Assembly: GCA_011391155.1 (NCBI GenBank)
Contig: JAABRA010000414.1
Location: 1 to 50,029 of the forward strand
DNA from: Burkholderiales bacterium
Lineage (GTDB): Bacteria > Pseudomonadota > Gammaproteobacteria > Burkholderiales > Burkholderiaceae_C
DNA: 50,029 nucleotides
Reading direction: 5' to 3'
Position 1 is the first letter of the stretch; the number at the start of each line of letters is the position of its first letter. This document shows positions 16,182 to 25,780 of the stretch, one piece after another. The notes under the pieces were generated by a model. That model made no database searches and was not told the origin of the DNA. It was given only the letters and a program-made list of their open reading frames with translations. The translations under genes were made by a program, and so were the position numbers.

Positions 16182-17459
16182 TCAGCGAACCAGGGATTCT
16201 GCACGCATCTGGTCTTCGGCGGTTTCGCGGCGCCGTATGAGATGGGCACTTGCACCGTCCACCAGCACCTCCGCCGGCCGCCCCCGCGTGTTGTAGTTGC
16301 TGGCCATGCTCATGCAGTAGGCGCCGGCAGACAACACCGCGAGCAGGTCGCCTGACGCGACGTTCAGCGCACGGTCGCGACCAATCCAGTCGCCGCTTTC
16401 GCAGACCGGGCCGACGACGTCGAAAGTGGCGGCTTCGCCCTCCCGGGGCTGCAGGGGCACGATTTGATGGAAGGCCTGGTACATCGCGGGGCGCGGCAGA
16501 TCGTTCATGGCGGCGTCGATGATGCAGAAGTTTTTCAGCTCGCCCGGCTTCAGATAGAGCACCTCGGTCAGGCAGACGCCCGCGTTGCCGACCAGCGAAC
16601 GGCCGGGCTCGATCATCAGCGGGCGGCCGCCATAGCCGCGCGCATCGAGCCGGGCCAGCAGCCGCGTCCAGAGCGCATCCGCCTCGGGCGGTGTGTCACC
16701 GTTGTAGTCGATGCCCAGGCCGCCGCCAAAATCGATATGCCCGATCGGGATGCCAGCCGCTTCAATTACATCGACGAGGTCCAGAATCCTGTCCATGGCA
16801 TCGAGATACGGGGTTTCTTCGGTGATCTGTGAGCCGATGTGGCAGTCGATGCCTACGACGCGCAGGCCGGGCAAGGCGGCGGCGCGCCGATAGGTCTGCA
16901 AGGCACGCTCATGCGCCACCCCGAACTTGTTGCCCTTCAGGCCCGTGGAAATGTAGGGGTGGGTCTTGGGGTCCACATTCGGATTCACCCGGACGCTCAC
17001 GGCGGCCGTAGCGCCGCTCAGCATGGCCATCTCGCTCAACACCTCCAGTTCGGCCTCGCTCTCCACGTTGAAGCAGCCGATGCCCGCGGCCAGCGCCTGG
17101 CGCATCTCCTCCCGTGTCTTTCCGACCCCTGAGAAAATGACCTTGGACGCATCACCGCCGGCCGCCAGCACGCGCCGGAGTTCGCCGCCGGAGACGATGT
17201 CGAAGCCGCAGCCGGCCCGGGCAAACACCTGCAGCACGCCGAGTGAGGAGTTGGCCTTCATGGCATAACAAATCCGGACGTTGCGTCCGGCAAAACCACG
17301 CTGGTAGGCGGCAAGCGCGGCCAGCATCGATGCTTTGGAATAGACAAACAGCGGTGTTCCGTGTTCTTTCGCCAGATCGGCCAGGCAGACGTCCTCGACG
17401 AATAGCCGGTTGCCCCGATAGGCAAAGTGGGGCCGGCCTGGAAGCAGGGCAGGGTTCAT
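16182..17459 (-). CDS. lysA: Diaminopimelate decarboxylase
   Basis: A 425-residue PLP-dependent fold-type III decarboxylase for the last step of lysine synthesis from meso-diaminopimelate. The PLP lysine lies in YAMKANSS, near residue 68. Other markers are HIGSQI, the glycine-rich phosphate-binding GGGLGIDY, EPGRSLVGNAG, and CESGDW with the catalytic cysteine of the partner subunit, then GAYCMSMASNYN. The ATG at 17459 overlaps the lptM stop (ATGA, 17456-17459), which fixes the start and shows an lptM-lysA operon. It converges with msrQ at an 18-bp gap. Confidence 0.96.
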   Translation of the reverse strand: MNPALLPGRPHFAYRGNRLFVEDVCLADLAKEHGTPLFVYSKASMLAALAAYQRGFAGRNVRICYAMKANSSLGVLQVFARAGCGFDIVSGGELRRVLAAGGDASKVIFSGVGKTREEMRQALAAGIGCFNVESEAELEVLSEMAMLSGATAAVSVRVNPNVDPKTHPYISTGLKGNKFGVAHERALQTYRRAAALPGLRVVGIDCHIGSQITEETPYLDAMDRILDLVDVIEAAGIPIGHIDFGGGLGIDYNGDTPPEADALWTRLLARLDARGYGGRPLMIEPGRSLVGNAGVCLTEVLYLKPGELKNFCIIDAAMNDLPRPAMYQAFHQIVPLQPREGEAATFDVVGPVCESGDWIGRDRALNVASGDLLAVLSAGAYCMSMASNYNTRGRPAEVLVDGASAHLIRRRETAEDQMRAESLVR

Positions 17460-17644
17460 TGGGAGGGCGTCGCAGCTGGGGAGGGAGGGGCGGGATTGAC
17501 ACTGGCAGGAGCGGGTTTCGACGCGGTGGCGGTCGCGCCGGACGGCGGCAAGACCAACGGGCCTTTTTGCCCGCAACCATTCAGAACCACCGCGCTTGCC
17601 GCAAGGACAATCGCGGTGACTAGAATTTGATCAACTTTGAACAT
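17456..17644 (-). CDS. lptM: Small lipoprotein LptM (YifL-like)
   Basis: A 62-residue lipoprotein. The signal helix (residues 5-20) ends in the lipobox LNGC with Cys24 as the lipidated residue, followed directly by the diagnostic GQKGPL. The rest is a Pro/Ala/Ser-rich tail. In enterobacteria LptM promotes assembly and oxidative maturation of the LptD translocon in the outer membrane. It begins only 12 bp from the divergent cyaY start and is coupled to lysA by a 4-base overlap. Confidence 0.92.
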   Translation of the reverse strand: MFKVDQILVTAIVLAASAVVLNGCGQKGPLVLPPSGATATASKPAPASVNPAPPSPAATPSQ

Positions 17645-17656
17645 GGGCAAATTGTA

Positions 17657-17986
17657 ATGACCGACCTCGAATTCATGGACCGTGCGGAAAGCGTGCTGGG
17701 CAGCATTGAAGCCGCCTGTGATCGATTCAACGATCAGACCGTCGCGGATATCGACAATCAGCGCGTCGGCGGCATGATCACGCTGACCTTTGAAAACCGG
17801 AGCCAGATTGTCGTGAACCTTCAAAAGCCGCTGCATGAGATCTGGCTGGCGGCGCGATCGGGCGGCTATCACTTCAAGTATGACGGCCGCCACTGGATGG
17901 ATACCAAGGGGCAGGGCGAATTCTTCACCACCCTGTCCCGCGACGCCAGCGCGCAGGCGGCGGTCCCGCTGGCGTTCTCCGCCTGA
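17657..17986 (+). CDS. cyaY: Iron donor protein CyaY (bacterial frataxin)
   Basis: A 109-residue frataxin homologue that binds iron and modulates IscS-dependent iron-sulfur cluster assembly. The acidic first helix (DLEFMDRAE, then DRFND), and the beta-sheet segments [28 protein letters not shown] and [12 protein letters not shown] match the family closely. The ATG at 17657 is preferred; an upstream in-frame ATG at 17627 would overlap lptM. Its TGA stop is directly adjacent to the mrcA stop on the other strand, with no base between them. Confidence 0.94.
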   Translation: MTDLEFMDRAESVLGSIEAACDRFNDQTVADIDNQRVGGMITLTFENRSQIVVNLQKPLHEIWLAARSGGYHFKYDGRHWMDTKGQGEFFTTLSRDASAQAAVPLAFSA

Positions 17987-20413
17987 TCAGTTCTTGAACA
18001 TTTCGAGGATGCGCTTGCGCTCATCGGCGGGCGGCGGCTCCTGCGCGCCCGGCTCACCTGGCGAAGGGGCGGTGGTGGACTTGTCCTCAACGCCCAGGCT
18101 GCGAACGCCAGCGCTCTGCACGAACTCATCGAAGAACCATTCGCCTCCGACATTCACGACGCCTTCGGGGACGGGGAGTTCCTTGATCGGCACCCCGCGC
18201 AGCGCAGTTTCCATGAAGCTGATCCAGACCGGCAGGCTCAAGCCCCCACCCGTCTCACGGTCACCCAGCGAACGTGGGGTGTCATAGCCCATCCAGACCA
18301 CCGCCGCAAGCGTGGGCTGGTAGCCCGCGAACCAGGTGTCAATGGAGTCGTTGGTCGTGCCGGTCTTGCCATACAGGTCCGCGCGCTTGAGCAGGGCCTG
18401 CGCCTTGGCGGCGGTGCCTGAACGGGCCACCTCCTGCAGCAGGCGGCTCATGATGAAGGCGTTGCGCGCGTCAATGGCCCGCATGGATTCATTGAGGAAC
18501 GGCGGCTGGCTTTCGATCAGGACCTTGCCTTTCTGATCGGAGACCCGGGTGATCAGCCAGGGGTTGACGCGGTAGCCACCGTTGGCGAATACCGAATAAG
18601 CGGTCGCCATCTGCATGGGCGTCACGGAACCCGCTCCAAGGGCCATGGTGAGGTAGGGCGGGTGCTTTTCGGCATCAAAACCGAAGCGCGTGATCCATTC
18701 CTGCGCGTTATGCGCACCCACCGCCTGCAGGATCCGGATGGACACCATGTTTTTCGACTTGGCCAGGGCGGTATGCAGCGGCATGGGCCCTTCGAATTTG
18801 CCGTCGTAGTTCTTCGGCTCCCAGGGCTGGCCGCCGGTGACGCCAGCGTCGAAAAACAAGGGAGCGTCATTGACAACGGTCACTGGCGTAAAGCCTTTTT
18901 CCAGCGCCGCTGAATAAATAAAGGGTTTGAAGCTGGAGCCGGGCTGTCGCCATGCCTGGATCACATGATTGAACTTGTTCTTGTTGAAATCAAAGCCCCC
19001 GACCAGCGCGCGGATGGCGCCATCCCGAGGATCCAGGGCCACGAAGGCGCCCTCAATCTCCGGCAGCTGGGTGATTTCCCAGGTGTTCTTCGGCGTCAGG
19101 GCCACCCGGATCACCGCACCGGGGCGGATCCTGATTTTTGGGGCGGCTTTGTCTGACAGCCCGGACTGGGCCGGTTTGAGCCCGTCGCCGGTGATCTCGA
19201 TGGTCTCGCTGTTCTGGCGAATCGCAACAATCTTCTTGGGCGAGGCTTGCATCACGACCGCGGACAACACGTCACCATTGTCGGGATGCTCGGTCAGCGC
19301 GTCATCGATTGCCTCCTCCAGCTCCTTGGGGTCGGCCGGGAGGTCGATGAACCGTTCGGGCCCCCGGTAAATCTGGCGCCGCTCGTAGTTCATGATGCCC
19401 ATGCGCATGGCCCGATAGGCGGCACCCTGTTCTTCGGCTTTGAGCGTGGTGTAGACGTTCAGGCCGCGGGTGTAGGTTTCATCTCCATACTGGGCATAGA
19501 TCAGTTGCCGGACCGTTTCGGCCACGTACTCAGCGTGAACCCGCGAGTTGTCGGGGCCGGTCTTGATTTTGAGCTCTTCTTTTTTTGCCGCTTCAGCCTG
19601 CGCCGGGGTGATGAAGCCGTTTTCTTCCATTCTTTCAATGATGTAGAGCTGCCGTGAGCGGGCGCGCTTCGGATTGTTGATCGGGTTGTACGCCGAAGGT
19701 GCCTTCGGCAAGCCCGCCAGCATCGCAGCCTCGGCCACGCTGAGGTCTATCAGGGGCTTGCCAAAGTAGGCTTCCGACGCTGCCGCAAAACCGTAGGCGC
19801 GGTTCCCGAGGAAGATCTGGTTCATGTAGATCTCGAGAATCTGATCTTTGGTCAGCAGGTGTTCCAGCTTGAAGGTCAGCAGGATTTCATAGATCTTTCG
19901 GGTGTAGGTCTTTTCGGACGAGAGGTACACGTTTCGGGCGACCTGCATGGTGATGGTGGAGGCGCCCTGGCTCTTGAGGCGGCCCATATTGGCCAGTCCC
20001 GCACGAACGACCCCGAGGTAGTCCACGCCTCCGTGCCTGTAGAAGCGTGCGTCCTCGATGGAAAGAACAGCGTCTTTCATGACTTTCGGGATGTCGCTGA
20101 TCGGTGTGAGCTTGCGTCGCTCCTCGCCAAATTCGCCCATCAAGGCACCGTCCGACGTGAAGACCCGAAGGGGCAGCTTGGGACGGTAATCGGAGAGGTC
20201 TGAAATATCAGGCAGGTTGGGGTAAGCGGCAGCCAGGGCGACCGCGACCAGGAGTACGAGCGCCGCGATTGCGGCCAGGGCCAATCCCGCACACCACAAC
20301 AGCAAACGCAACAGCCGCAGGTGCCACGAACTTCGTGAGGAGGGAGCGGTCGGCGGTGATTCTTGGAGGTGGGACTGTTGAGGCATAAAAAATGCGCGAA
20401 TGCGCCCAAGCAT
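17987..20413 (-). CDS. mrcA: Class A penicillin-binding protein 1A
   Basis: An 808-residue bifunctional peptidoglycan synthase. It has a membrane anchor at about residues 38-63. The glycosyltransferase domain carries catalytic Glu120 in EDARFYRH and the QGASTITMQ motif at 149-157. An OB-like insert precedes the transpeptidase domain, which has SSFK (catalytic Ser493, Lys496), SKN at 553-555 and KTGT at 683-686. The C-terminal tail is Pro/Glu-rich. A TATAAT sequence overlaps the first ATG on the coding strand. If that is the -10 box, translation would start at the next ATG (20386), giving 799 residues. It is divergent from pilM, as in many proteobacteria. Confidence 0.96.
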   Translation of the reverse strand: MLGRIRAFFMPQQSHLQESPPTAPSSRSSWHLRLLRLLLWCAGLALAAIAALVLLVAVALAAAYPNLPDISDLSDYRPKLPLRVFTSDGALMGEFGEERRKLTPISDIPKVMKDAVLSIEDARFYRHGGVDYLGVVRAGLANMGRLKSQGASTITMQVARNVYLSSEKTYTRKIYEILLTFKLEHLLTKDQILEIYMNQIFLGNRAYGFAAASEAYFGKPLIDLSVAEAAMLAGLPKAPSAYNPINNPKRARSRQLYIIERMEENGFITPAQAEAAKKEELKIKTGPDNSRVHAEYVAETVRQLIYAQYGDETYTRGLNVYTTLKAEEQGAAYRAMRMGIMNYERRQIYRGPERFIDLPADPKELEEAIDDALTEHPDNGDVLSAVVMQASPKKIVAIRQNSETIEITGDGLKPAQSGLSDKAAPKIRIRPGAVIRVALTPKNTWEITQLPEIEGAFVALDPRDGAIRALVGGFDFNKNKFNHVIQAWRQPGSSFKPFIYSAALEKGFTPVTVVNDAPLFFDAGVTGGQPWEPKNYDGKFEGPMPLHTALAKSKNMVSIRILQAVGAHNAQEWITRFGFDAEKHPPYLTMALGAGSVTPMQMATAYSVFANGGYRVNPWLITRVSDQKGKVLIESQPPFLNESMRAIDARNAFIMSRLLQEVARSGTAAKAQALLKRADLYGKTGTTNDSIDTWFAGYQPTLAAVVWMGYDTPRSLGDRETGGGLSLPVWISFMETALRGVPIKELPVPEGVVNVGGEWFFDEFVQSAGVRSLGVEDKSTTAPSPGEPGAQEPPPADERKRILEMFKN

Positions 20414-20650
20414 TATAAAAATTCATCAAATGCGTGTTGGTACGCTTCGTTCCGGATTGTTACCTGTTGCAACACTAACGCCCCATTTGGAGGCCGGTAT
20501 CACCGCCACAGGGTCGATACGTCTGCTTTTGGCAACGCTTGTGGGGCGTGTTGTTCCGGAAATCCTTTGCTGGACAAGGAGCTTACTGATAGCATTCAAG
20601 TGATTTCTTAAGTTTTCCAGCCACTTCATGGTTGGGTTCAGGGGACTGTC

Positions 20651-21730
20651 TTGATCTCATTGGGATCCTTATTTAGCCGTCAACCAGCGCCGATGCTGGG
20701 GCTCGACATCAGCTCATCCAGTGTGAAGCTGGTTGAGTTGGGCCGAAGTTCTTCGGGTCAGTGGATCCTGGAGCGTTGCGCCATGGAACCCCTGGAGCGA
20801 GGCTGGATCACGGATGGAAACATCGAGAAATTTGACGAGGTCGCCGAGGCCGTCAGGCGAGTGGTGAAGAAAAGCGGAACCCGCACCCGGAATGTTGCGA
20901 TGGCCCTGCCTCCCTCCGCCGTCATCACCAAGAGGATTGTCCTGCCGGGCGGCTTGAGTGAGCAGGAACTGGAAGTGCAGGTTGAATCTGAGGCGAACCA
21001 GTACATCCCGTTTTCGCTGGACGAAGTCAGTCTTGACTTTTGCGTCATCGGGCCGAGTGCTTCTTCCTCGGGTGATGTGGACGTCCTGATTGCCGCTTCC
21101 CGCAAGGACAAGGTGCAGGACCGTCAAGGCCTTGCGGAAGCCGCGGGACTGAAGTCGGTCATTCTGGATGTGGAGTCCTATGCGTCCAAGCTTGCCATTA
21201 GCCGGCTGATCGAAGGCTTGCCGAACAGTGGGGCCGATGCCATCGTCGCGCTTTTTGAAATTGGGGCCTTCACCACCAGCATGCAGGTCATCCGCAATCA
21301 GGAAGTGCTTTATGACCGTGATCAGGCCTTTGGCGGAGCCCAGTTGTCGCAGCTGATCGTGCGTCAGTACGGGTTTTCGCCCGAAGAAGCGGAAACCAAG
21401 AAGCGAAATGGTGATCTTCCCGATGACTATGCAAGCGGGGTCCTGCAACCGTTTGTGGAAAGCATGGCCCAGGAAATCAGCCGCGCCATGCAATTTTTCT
21501 TCACTAGCACGCCGTACAACCGCGTCGACTACGCCATGCTGGCCGGGGGGTCTTCGGCTCTTGCAGGCCTGACCGCCGCCGTAACGCAGCAAACATCGTT
21601 CCCGTGCAGCCTCGTTGATCCGTTCGCGGGCATGGAAATCAGCGGCGGCGTGCGCGAGAATAAATTGCGTCGGGAGGCCCCGTCTTATTTGACGTCGTGC
21701 GGACTTGCCATGCGGAGGTTTCTGCAGTGA
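20651..21730 (+). CDS. pilM: Type IV pilus assembly protein PilM
   Basis: A 359-residue actin-like (FtsA-fold) cytoplasmic protein that binds ATP and the N-terminal tail of PilN, linking the cytoplasmic motor to the inner-membrane alignment complex. Typical segments are LGLDISSSSVKLVEL, the phosphate-binding DVESYASKLA area and AMLAGGSSALAGL near the end. The start is a TTG at 20651 with GGGGA about six bases ahead. It is the first gene of the pilMNOPQ operon. The 237-bp gap to mrcA should hold the promoter, but I could not identify a convincing one. Confidence 0.94.
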   Translation: MISLGSLFSRQPAPMLGLDISSSSVKLVELGRSSSGQWILERCAMEPLERGWITDGNIEKFDEVAEAVRRVVKKSGTRTRNVAMALPPSAVITKRIVLPGGLSEQELEVQVESEANQYIPFSLDEVSLDFCVIGPSASSSGDVDVLIAASRKDKVQDRQGLAEAAGLKSVILDVESYASKLAISRLIEGLPNSGADAIVALFEIGAFTTSMQVIRNQEVLYDRDQAFGGAQLSQLIVRQYGFSPEEAETKKRNGDLPDDYASGVLQPFVESMAQEISRAMQFFFTSTPYNRVDYAMLAGGSSALAGLTAAVTQQTSFPCSLVDPFAGMEISGGVRENKLRREAPSYLTSCGLAMRRFLQ

Positions 21731-22380
21731 TCCTCATTAACCTATTGCCGCACCGCGAGGCTGCGCGCAAACGCAGGCAGGAGCAGTTTTACGCAACACT
21801 GGTCGGCGCCGTTTTGCTAGGCGCCTTGCTGGCCGGCTTTGTGTACCTGTGGTATGAGGCCCAGATTTCCAGTCAGCGCGGGAAAAACCAGTATCTCCAG
21901 ACCGAGATCAAGCGTCTTGAGGCGCAAATCAAGGATATCGCGACGCTGCAAAGTGAGATCGCCTCCCTGCGCGCGCGTCAGCAGGCGGTCGAGGATCTTC
22001 AGGCAGACCGCAATCTCCCCGTGCACCTGTTGAACGAACTGGAGCGTCTGTTGCCCGATGGCGTCTATGTGACGTCCCTCAGGCAGCAAAACCAGACCGT
22101 GATGATCACCGGCACAGCGCAATCCAACGAGCGCGTCTCCGAGCTGTTGCGCAATTTTGCGTACAACAGCCCCTGGCTGACGCGACCTGAGCTCATCGAA
22201 ATCGTGGCCGGCAACGTCGCCTTGTCGCCGCGTGATCAGCGGCGGGTTTCAAACTTCTCTGTCCGCATGCAACTTCGGCGGGCCAGCGAGGTTGCGCAAA
22301 TTGCCGCGGCACCGGCCAGTGCAGTACCTGCGGCCTCCGCGGCATCGGGTGTGGCCTTGGCCGCAAAGATCAAGCCTTGA
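21727..22380 (+). CDS. pilN: Type IV pilus assembly protein PilN
   Basis: A 217-residue bitopic inner-membrane protein. The conserved INLLPHRE at residues 4-11 is the short cytoplasmic tail that docks into PilM. One membrane helix (about 23-45) is followed by a coiled coil (residues 55-90, heptad-like QTEIKRLEAQIKD), then a ferredoxin-like periplasmic domain. The start is GTG, overlapping the pilM stop (GTGA, 21727-21730), with GGAGG about eight bases upstream inside pilM. The Ala/Ser-rich C-terminus is probably disordered. Confidence 0.94.
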   Translation: MILINLLPHREAARKRRQEQFYATLVGAVLLGALLAGFVYLWYEAQISSQRGKNQYLQTEIKRLEAQIKDIATLQSEIASLRARQQAVEDLQADRNLPVHLLNELERLLPDGVYVTSLRQQNQTVMITGTAQSNERVSELLRNFAYNSPWLTRPELIEIVAGNVALSPRDQRRVSNFSVRMQLRRASEVAQIAAAPASAVPAASAASGVALAAKIKP

Positions 22381-22393
22381 AGGGAAGCAGATC

Positions 22394-23071
22394 ATGGTGA
22401 CCATTGCCTCCCCGACTTCCACTTCCGTGGCCTTTTTTGACACGCTTAAAAGGCAGTTCCGCAATCTTGACCCGAAGGACCCCGCTTCGTGGCCAAGCCT
22501 GCCCCGCTACTTGTTGTGCGCCTGCGTGACCCTGCTGGTGATCGGCGGTCTCTGGTTTGCGTGGCTCCAGGATTCCGACATCACCCTTCAGGCAGAGAAG
22601 TCCAAGGAAATCCAGTTGCGGGAAGACTTCAAGAAGAAACTCGCCCAGGCGGTCAACCTGGAGGCCTTGAAAAAGCAGCGCGAGCAGGTTCAGCAGTACG
22701 TGACGCAACTCGAAAAACAGCTTCCCGGCAAGGCGGAAATGGATGCATTGTTGTCGGATATCAATCAGGCCGGACTCGGGCGCAGCCTTCAGTTCGATCT
22801 GTTTCGTCCTGGCCAGATCAGCGTGAAGGAATACTACGCCGAGTTGCCTATTGCCATCCGGGTGGTCGGTCGATACAACGACATTGGCTCGTTCACTTCG
22901 GATATCGCCTATCTTTCACGCATCGTGACCCTCAACAACTTGACGCTCATTCCCGGGCGGGACGGCGCGTTGGCCATGGACGCGACCGCCAAGACGTTCC
23001 GCTACCTGGATCCCGAAGAGGTCGCGGCGCAACGCAAGGCAGCGCCGGCACCCAAAGGGGGCAAGAAATGA
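22394..23071 (+). CDS. pilO: Type IV pilus assembly protein PilO
   Basis: A 225-residue partner of PilN. It has one membrane helix at about residues 38-57, a coiled coil (AEKSKEIQLREDFKKKLA and onwards, residues 65-105) and a periplasmic ferredoxin-like domain (YYAELPIAIRVVGRYNDIG, VTLNNLTLIP). PilN and PilO form a heterodimer that spans toward PilP. An AGGGAAG ribosome binding site precedes the ATG. It is 13 bp after pilN and overlaps pilP by ATGA. Confidence 0.94.
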   Translation: MVTIASPTSTSVAFFDTLKRQFRNLDPKDPASWPSLPRYLLCACVTLLVIGGLWFAWLQDSDITLQAEKSKEIQLREDFKKKLAQAVNLEALKKQREQVQQYVTQLEKQLPGKAEMDALLSDINQAGLGRSLQFDLFRPGQISVKEYYAELPIAIRVVGRYNDIGSFTSDIAYLSRIVTLNNLTLIPGRDGALAMDATAKTFRYLDPEEVAAQRKAAPAPKGGKK

Positions 23072-23610
23072 CGACGGGCCGAATCATCTGGACGCTCGTG
23101 TCCCTGCTTGCACTGGGTGCATGCAGTGGTTCGGGTGAAGAAGAACTGCAGCAGTGGATGGTCGAGCAGAGGAACCAGACCAAGCCCAAGATCACACCCA
23201 TACCGGAGCCCAAGAAGTTCCTGCCACAGACGTACCGTGTGAGCATCGGGCCGGAGCCTTTCAATGGCCAGCGGTTGACCCAGGCCTTGCGCCAGGCGTC
23301 CACCACGGCAACATCCAATGCCGCGCTGGTTGCGCCCGAGCTGGAGCGGCGCAAGGAACCCCTGGAAAGCATGCCGCTTGACAACATGAGGATGGTGGGC
23401 AGTTTCAACAAGGCAGGGCAATTGGTCGCCATCATCAAGGTAGACAACCTCCTGTACCAGATCAAACCGGGAAACTATCTTGGACCCAATTACGGGCGGG
23501 TCACGAAAGTGTCGGAGACCGAGGTCGTCATGCGGGAGATCGTGCAGGATGCCGCTGGGGAATGGATTGAACGTGTTGCCACACTGCAACTGCAAGAGAG
23601 GTCAAAATGA
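23068..23610 (+). CDS. pilP: Type IV pilus assembly lipoprotein PilP
   Basis: A 180-residue inner-membrane lipoprotein. The signal helix ends in the lipobox LGAC with Cys19 lipidated. A proline-rich linker (KPKITPIPEPK) leads to a beta-sandwich domain, seen in the segments LDNMRMVGSF, IIKVDNLLYQIKPGNYLGPNYGRV and WIERVATLQL. This domain contacts the N0 domain of the PilQ secretin. It overlaps pilO and pilQ by ATGA at each end (23068-23071 and 23607-23610). Confidence 0.94.
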   Translation: MTTGRIIWTLVSLLALGACSGSGEEELQQWMVEQRNQTKPKITPIPEPKKFLPQTYRVSIGPEPFNGQRLTQALRQASTTATSNAALVAPELERRKEPLESMPLDNMRMVGSFNKAGQLVAIIKVDNLLYQIKPGNYLGPNYGRVTKVSETEVVMREIVQDAAGEWIERVATLQLQERSK

Positions 23611-25742
23611 AGAATAACCAGAATCCTTTGCTAAGGCGGCTGGGGCGCGGCATATTGGCATTGGGTGCCGTGTTCGTTTCCCTGTCCGCTTATGCGCAGA
23701 ACACCATAGAGTCTGTCACCGGCTCCATTCAGGGGGGCGTTGAATACATCCGGGTTGACCTGGCACAGCCACTTGCCGCGTTGCCCGGCGGATTTGCGAT
23801 TCAGGTTCCGGCTCGCATTGCGCTGGATTTCCCGGGGGTGACCAACGGCCTGGGTCGACCGAACGTCGAGATCAACCAGGGCAATCTGAAGTCGATCAAT
23901 GTCGTCCAGGCGGGCGACAGGACCCGCATGGTCTTGAATTTGAAGCAGGCAACGGGTTACAAAACCGAGATAAAGGGCAAGAGCCTGCTCATTTCCCTGG
24001 ACCCCATTGCCGTGCCGGTTTCCATTGCGGCCGCGTCACCGGTGTTTGCCGAGAACCGGAACCGCGATGTGTTGCCCATCAAGGACCTTGATTTCCGCCG
24101 CGGTGCCGAGGGGGCCGGGCGGGTGATTGTCGACCTGGCTAACAATCAGGTGGGGGTTGATATTCGCCAGCAGGGGCAGACCCTGGTGGTGGAATTCCTG
24201 AAGTCGTCGATGCCCGAAGGGTTGCGGCGGCGGCTTGATGTTTCAGACTTCGGCACACCCATCCAGTCCGTGGCCACCTTCCAGACTGGCGACCGGGTTC
24301 GCATGGTCATCGAGCCACGCGGGGTGTGGGAGCACAGCGCTTACCAGAGCGAAAACCAGTTTGTTGTCGAGGTCCGGCCCCAGAAAATTGACGCCGGAAA
24401 ACTGGTCCAGGGAACCGGATTCAGCGGCGAAAAGCTCTCGCTGAATTTCCAGAACATCGAGGTTCGCTCCCTGTTGCAGGTCATCGCTGATTTCACGAAT
24501 TTCAACATCGTGACTTCGGACTCCGTCACTGGCGCGGTGACGTTGCGCCTGAAGGACGTTCCCTGGGACCAGGCGCTGGACATCATTCTGCGGGCCAAGG
24601 GGCTGGGCATGCGCAAGGTCGGCACGGTCCTGTGGATTGCGCCCCAGGGCGAATTGAATGCGAAGGAAAAGCAGGAGCTTGAAACCAATCTGGCCGTGCA
24701 GAGCCTGGAGCCCCTGAAGAGTGTCGCGATTCAGCTCAATTACGCCAAGGTGTCGGATATCCTGGTGCAGATCAATCAGAGCAACACGGGCGGTGTCCAG
24801 GGGCAACGATTCCTGAGCGCCCGCGGCAGCGCGTTTGGCGAGCCGAGGACCAACCAGCTGTTCATCTCCGACATTCCTTCGAGCCTGGCGCGGATCCAGG
24901 ACATGGTGTCAAAGCTGGACATCCCCGTGCGTCAGGTGCTGATCGAGGCGCGCATCGTCGAGGCTCAGGACACCTTTGGAAAATCACTGGGCATAAGGCT
25001 GGGCGGCGTTGATCTGCGCGGTGTGCGCGGTGGCGAAGCCGGGTGGGGATTGAATAACACCAACCGCATCGCCGGTGCGGGCACCTATGAGGCCATTGGC
25101 GGGACAACCGGCCAGACCTCCACGGCGCTGGACGCGCTCAACACGACGCTGGTGAACTTGCCGGCCATTGGCGTCGGCGGGTACGCCCCGGCCACGTTTG
25201 CCGTTTCGCTCTTTAGTTATGCTGCCAACCGGTTCCTGAACATGGAACTTTCGGCGCTGGAAGCGGATGGCAAAGGCAAGATCGTGGCCAGTCCGCGCGT
25301 GGTCACTGCCGATCAGACCAAGGCCTTGATCGAGCAGGGCACGGAATACCCCTACCAGCAGGCCACCAGCAGCGGCGCAACGTCCACGGCGTTCAAGAAG
25401 GCGACCCTCAAGCTGGAGGTCACGCCGCAGATCACGCCCGAGGGCAACGTCATCCTTGATGTTGACGTCACCAAGGACAGCCGCGGTGAGACCACGGCGC
25501 AGGGCATCGCGATCAACACCAAGCATGTGAAGACGCAAGTGCTGGTCGAGAACGGCGGCACCGTGGTCATCGGCGGCATCTTCGAGTTGACGGAAAACGA
25601 AAGTGTCACTCAGGTGCCCCTGCTGGGCGATGTGCCTTATGTCGGGAACCTGTTCAAGACCCGTAACCGCAGCACCAGCAAGCAGGAGATGCTGGTTTTC
25701 ATCACGCCGAAGGTGATTGCGGACCGAAACGCGGCGCGTTGA
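23607..25742 (+). CDS. pilQ: Type IV pilus secretin PilQ
   Basis: A 711-residue outer-membrane secretin through which the pilus fibre passes. A signal peptide of about 30 residues ends AYAQ. Two AMIN domains, which bind peptidoglycan, follow (about 35-130 and 145-250). Then come the secretin N0/N1 domains (LSLNFQNIEVRSLLQVIADF at about 275; AIQLNYAKVSDIL at about 375) and the C-terminal gate and barrel region with VPLLGDVPYVGNLF and FITPKVI at the end. It is the last pil gene of the operon. The next gene starts 38 bp later rather than with the usual aroK. Confidence 0.95.
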   Translation: MKNNQNPLLRRLGRGILALGAVFVSLSAYAQNTIESVTGSIQGGVEYIRVDLAQPLAALPGGFAIQVPARIALDFPGVTNGLGRPNVEINQGNLKSINVVQAGDRTRMVLNLKQATGYKTEIKGKSLLISLDPIAVPVSIAAASPVFAENRNRDVLPIKDLDFRRGAEGAGRVIVDLANNQVGVDIRQQGQTLVVEFLKSSMPEGLRRRLDVSDFGTPIQSVATFQTGDRVRMVIEPRGVWEHSAYQSENQFVVEVRPQKIDAGKLVQGTGFSGEKLSLNFQNIEVRSLLQVIADFTNFNIVTSDSVTGAVTLRLKDVPWDQALDIILRAKGLGMRKVGTVLWIAPQGELNAKEKQELETNLAVQSLEPLKSVAIQLNYAKVSDILVQINQSNTGGVQGQRFLSARGSAFGEPRTNQLFISDIPSSLARIQDMVSKLDIPVRQVLIEARIVEAQDTFGKSLGIRLGGVDLRGVRGGEAGWGLNNTNRIAGAGTYEAIGGTTGQTSTALDALNTTLVNLPAIGVGGYAPATFAVSLFSYAANRFLNMELSALEADGKGKIVASPRVVTADQTKALIEQGTEYPYQQATSSGATSTAFKKATLKLEVTPQITPEGNVILDVDVTKDSRGETTAQGIAINTKHVKTQVLVENGGTVVIGGIFELTENESVTQVPLLGDVPYVGNLFKTRNRSTSKQEMLVFITPKVIADRNAAR

Positions 25743-25780
25743 GTGCGCCACAAGACAAGAAGACTACGGGAAGAATATTT

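Noticed and set aside
20414-20650. Small open frames in the mrcA-pilM gap
   Set aside because: No ribosome binding site or family resemblance; the space is better explained as a divergent promoter region. A sigma-54 site was sought for pilM and the best match did not fit the -24/-12 pattern.
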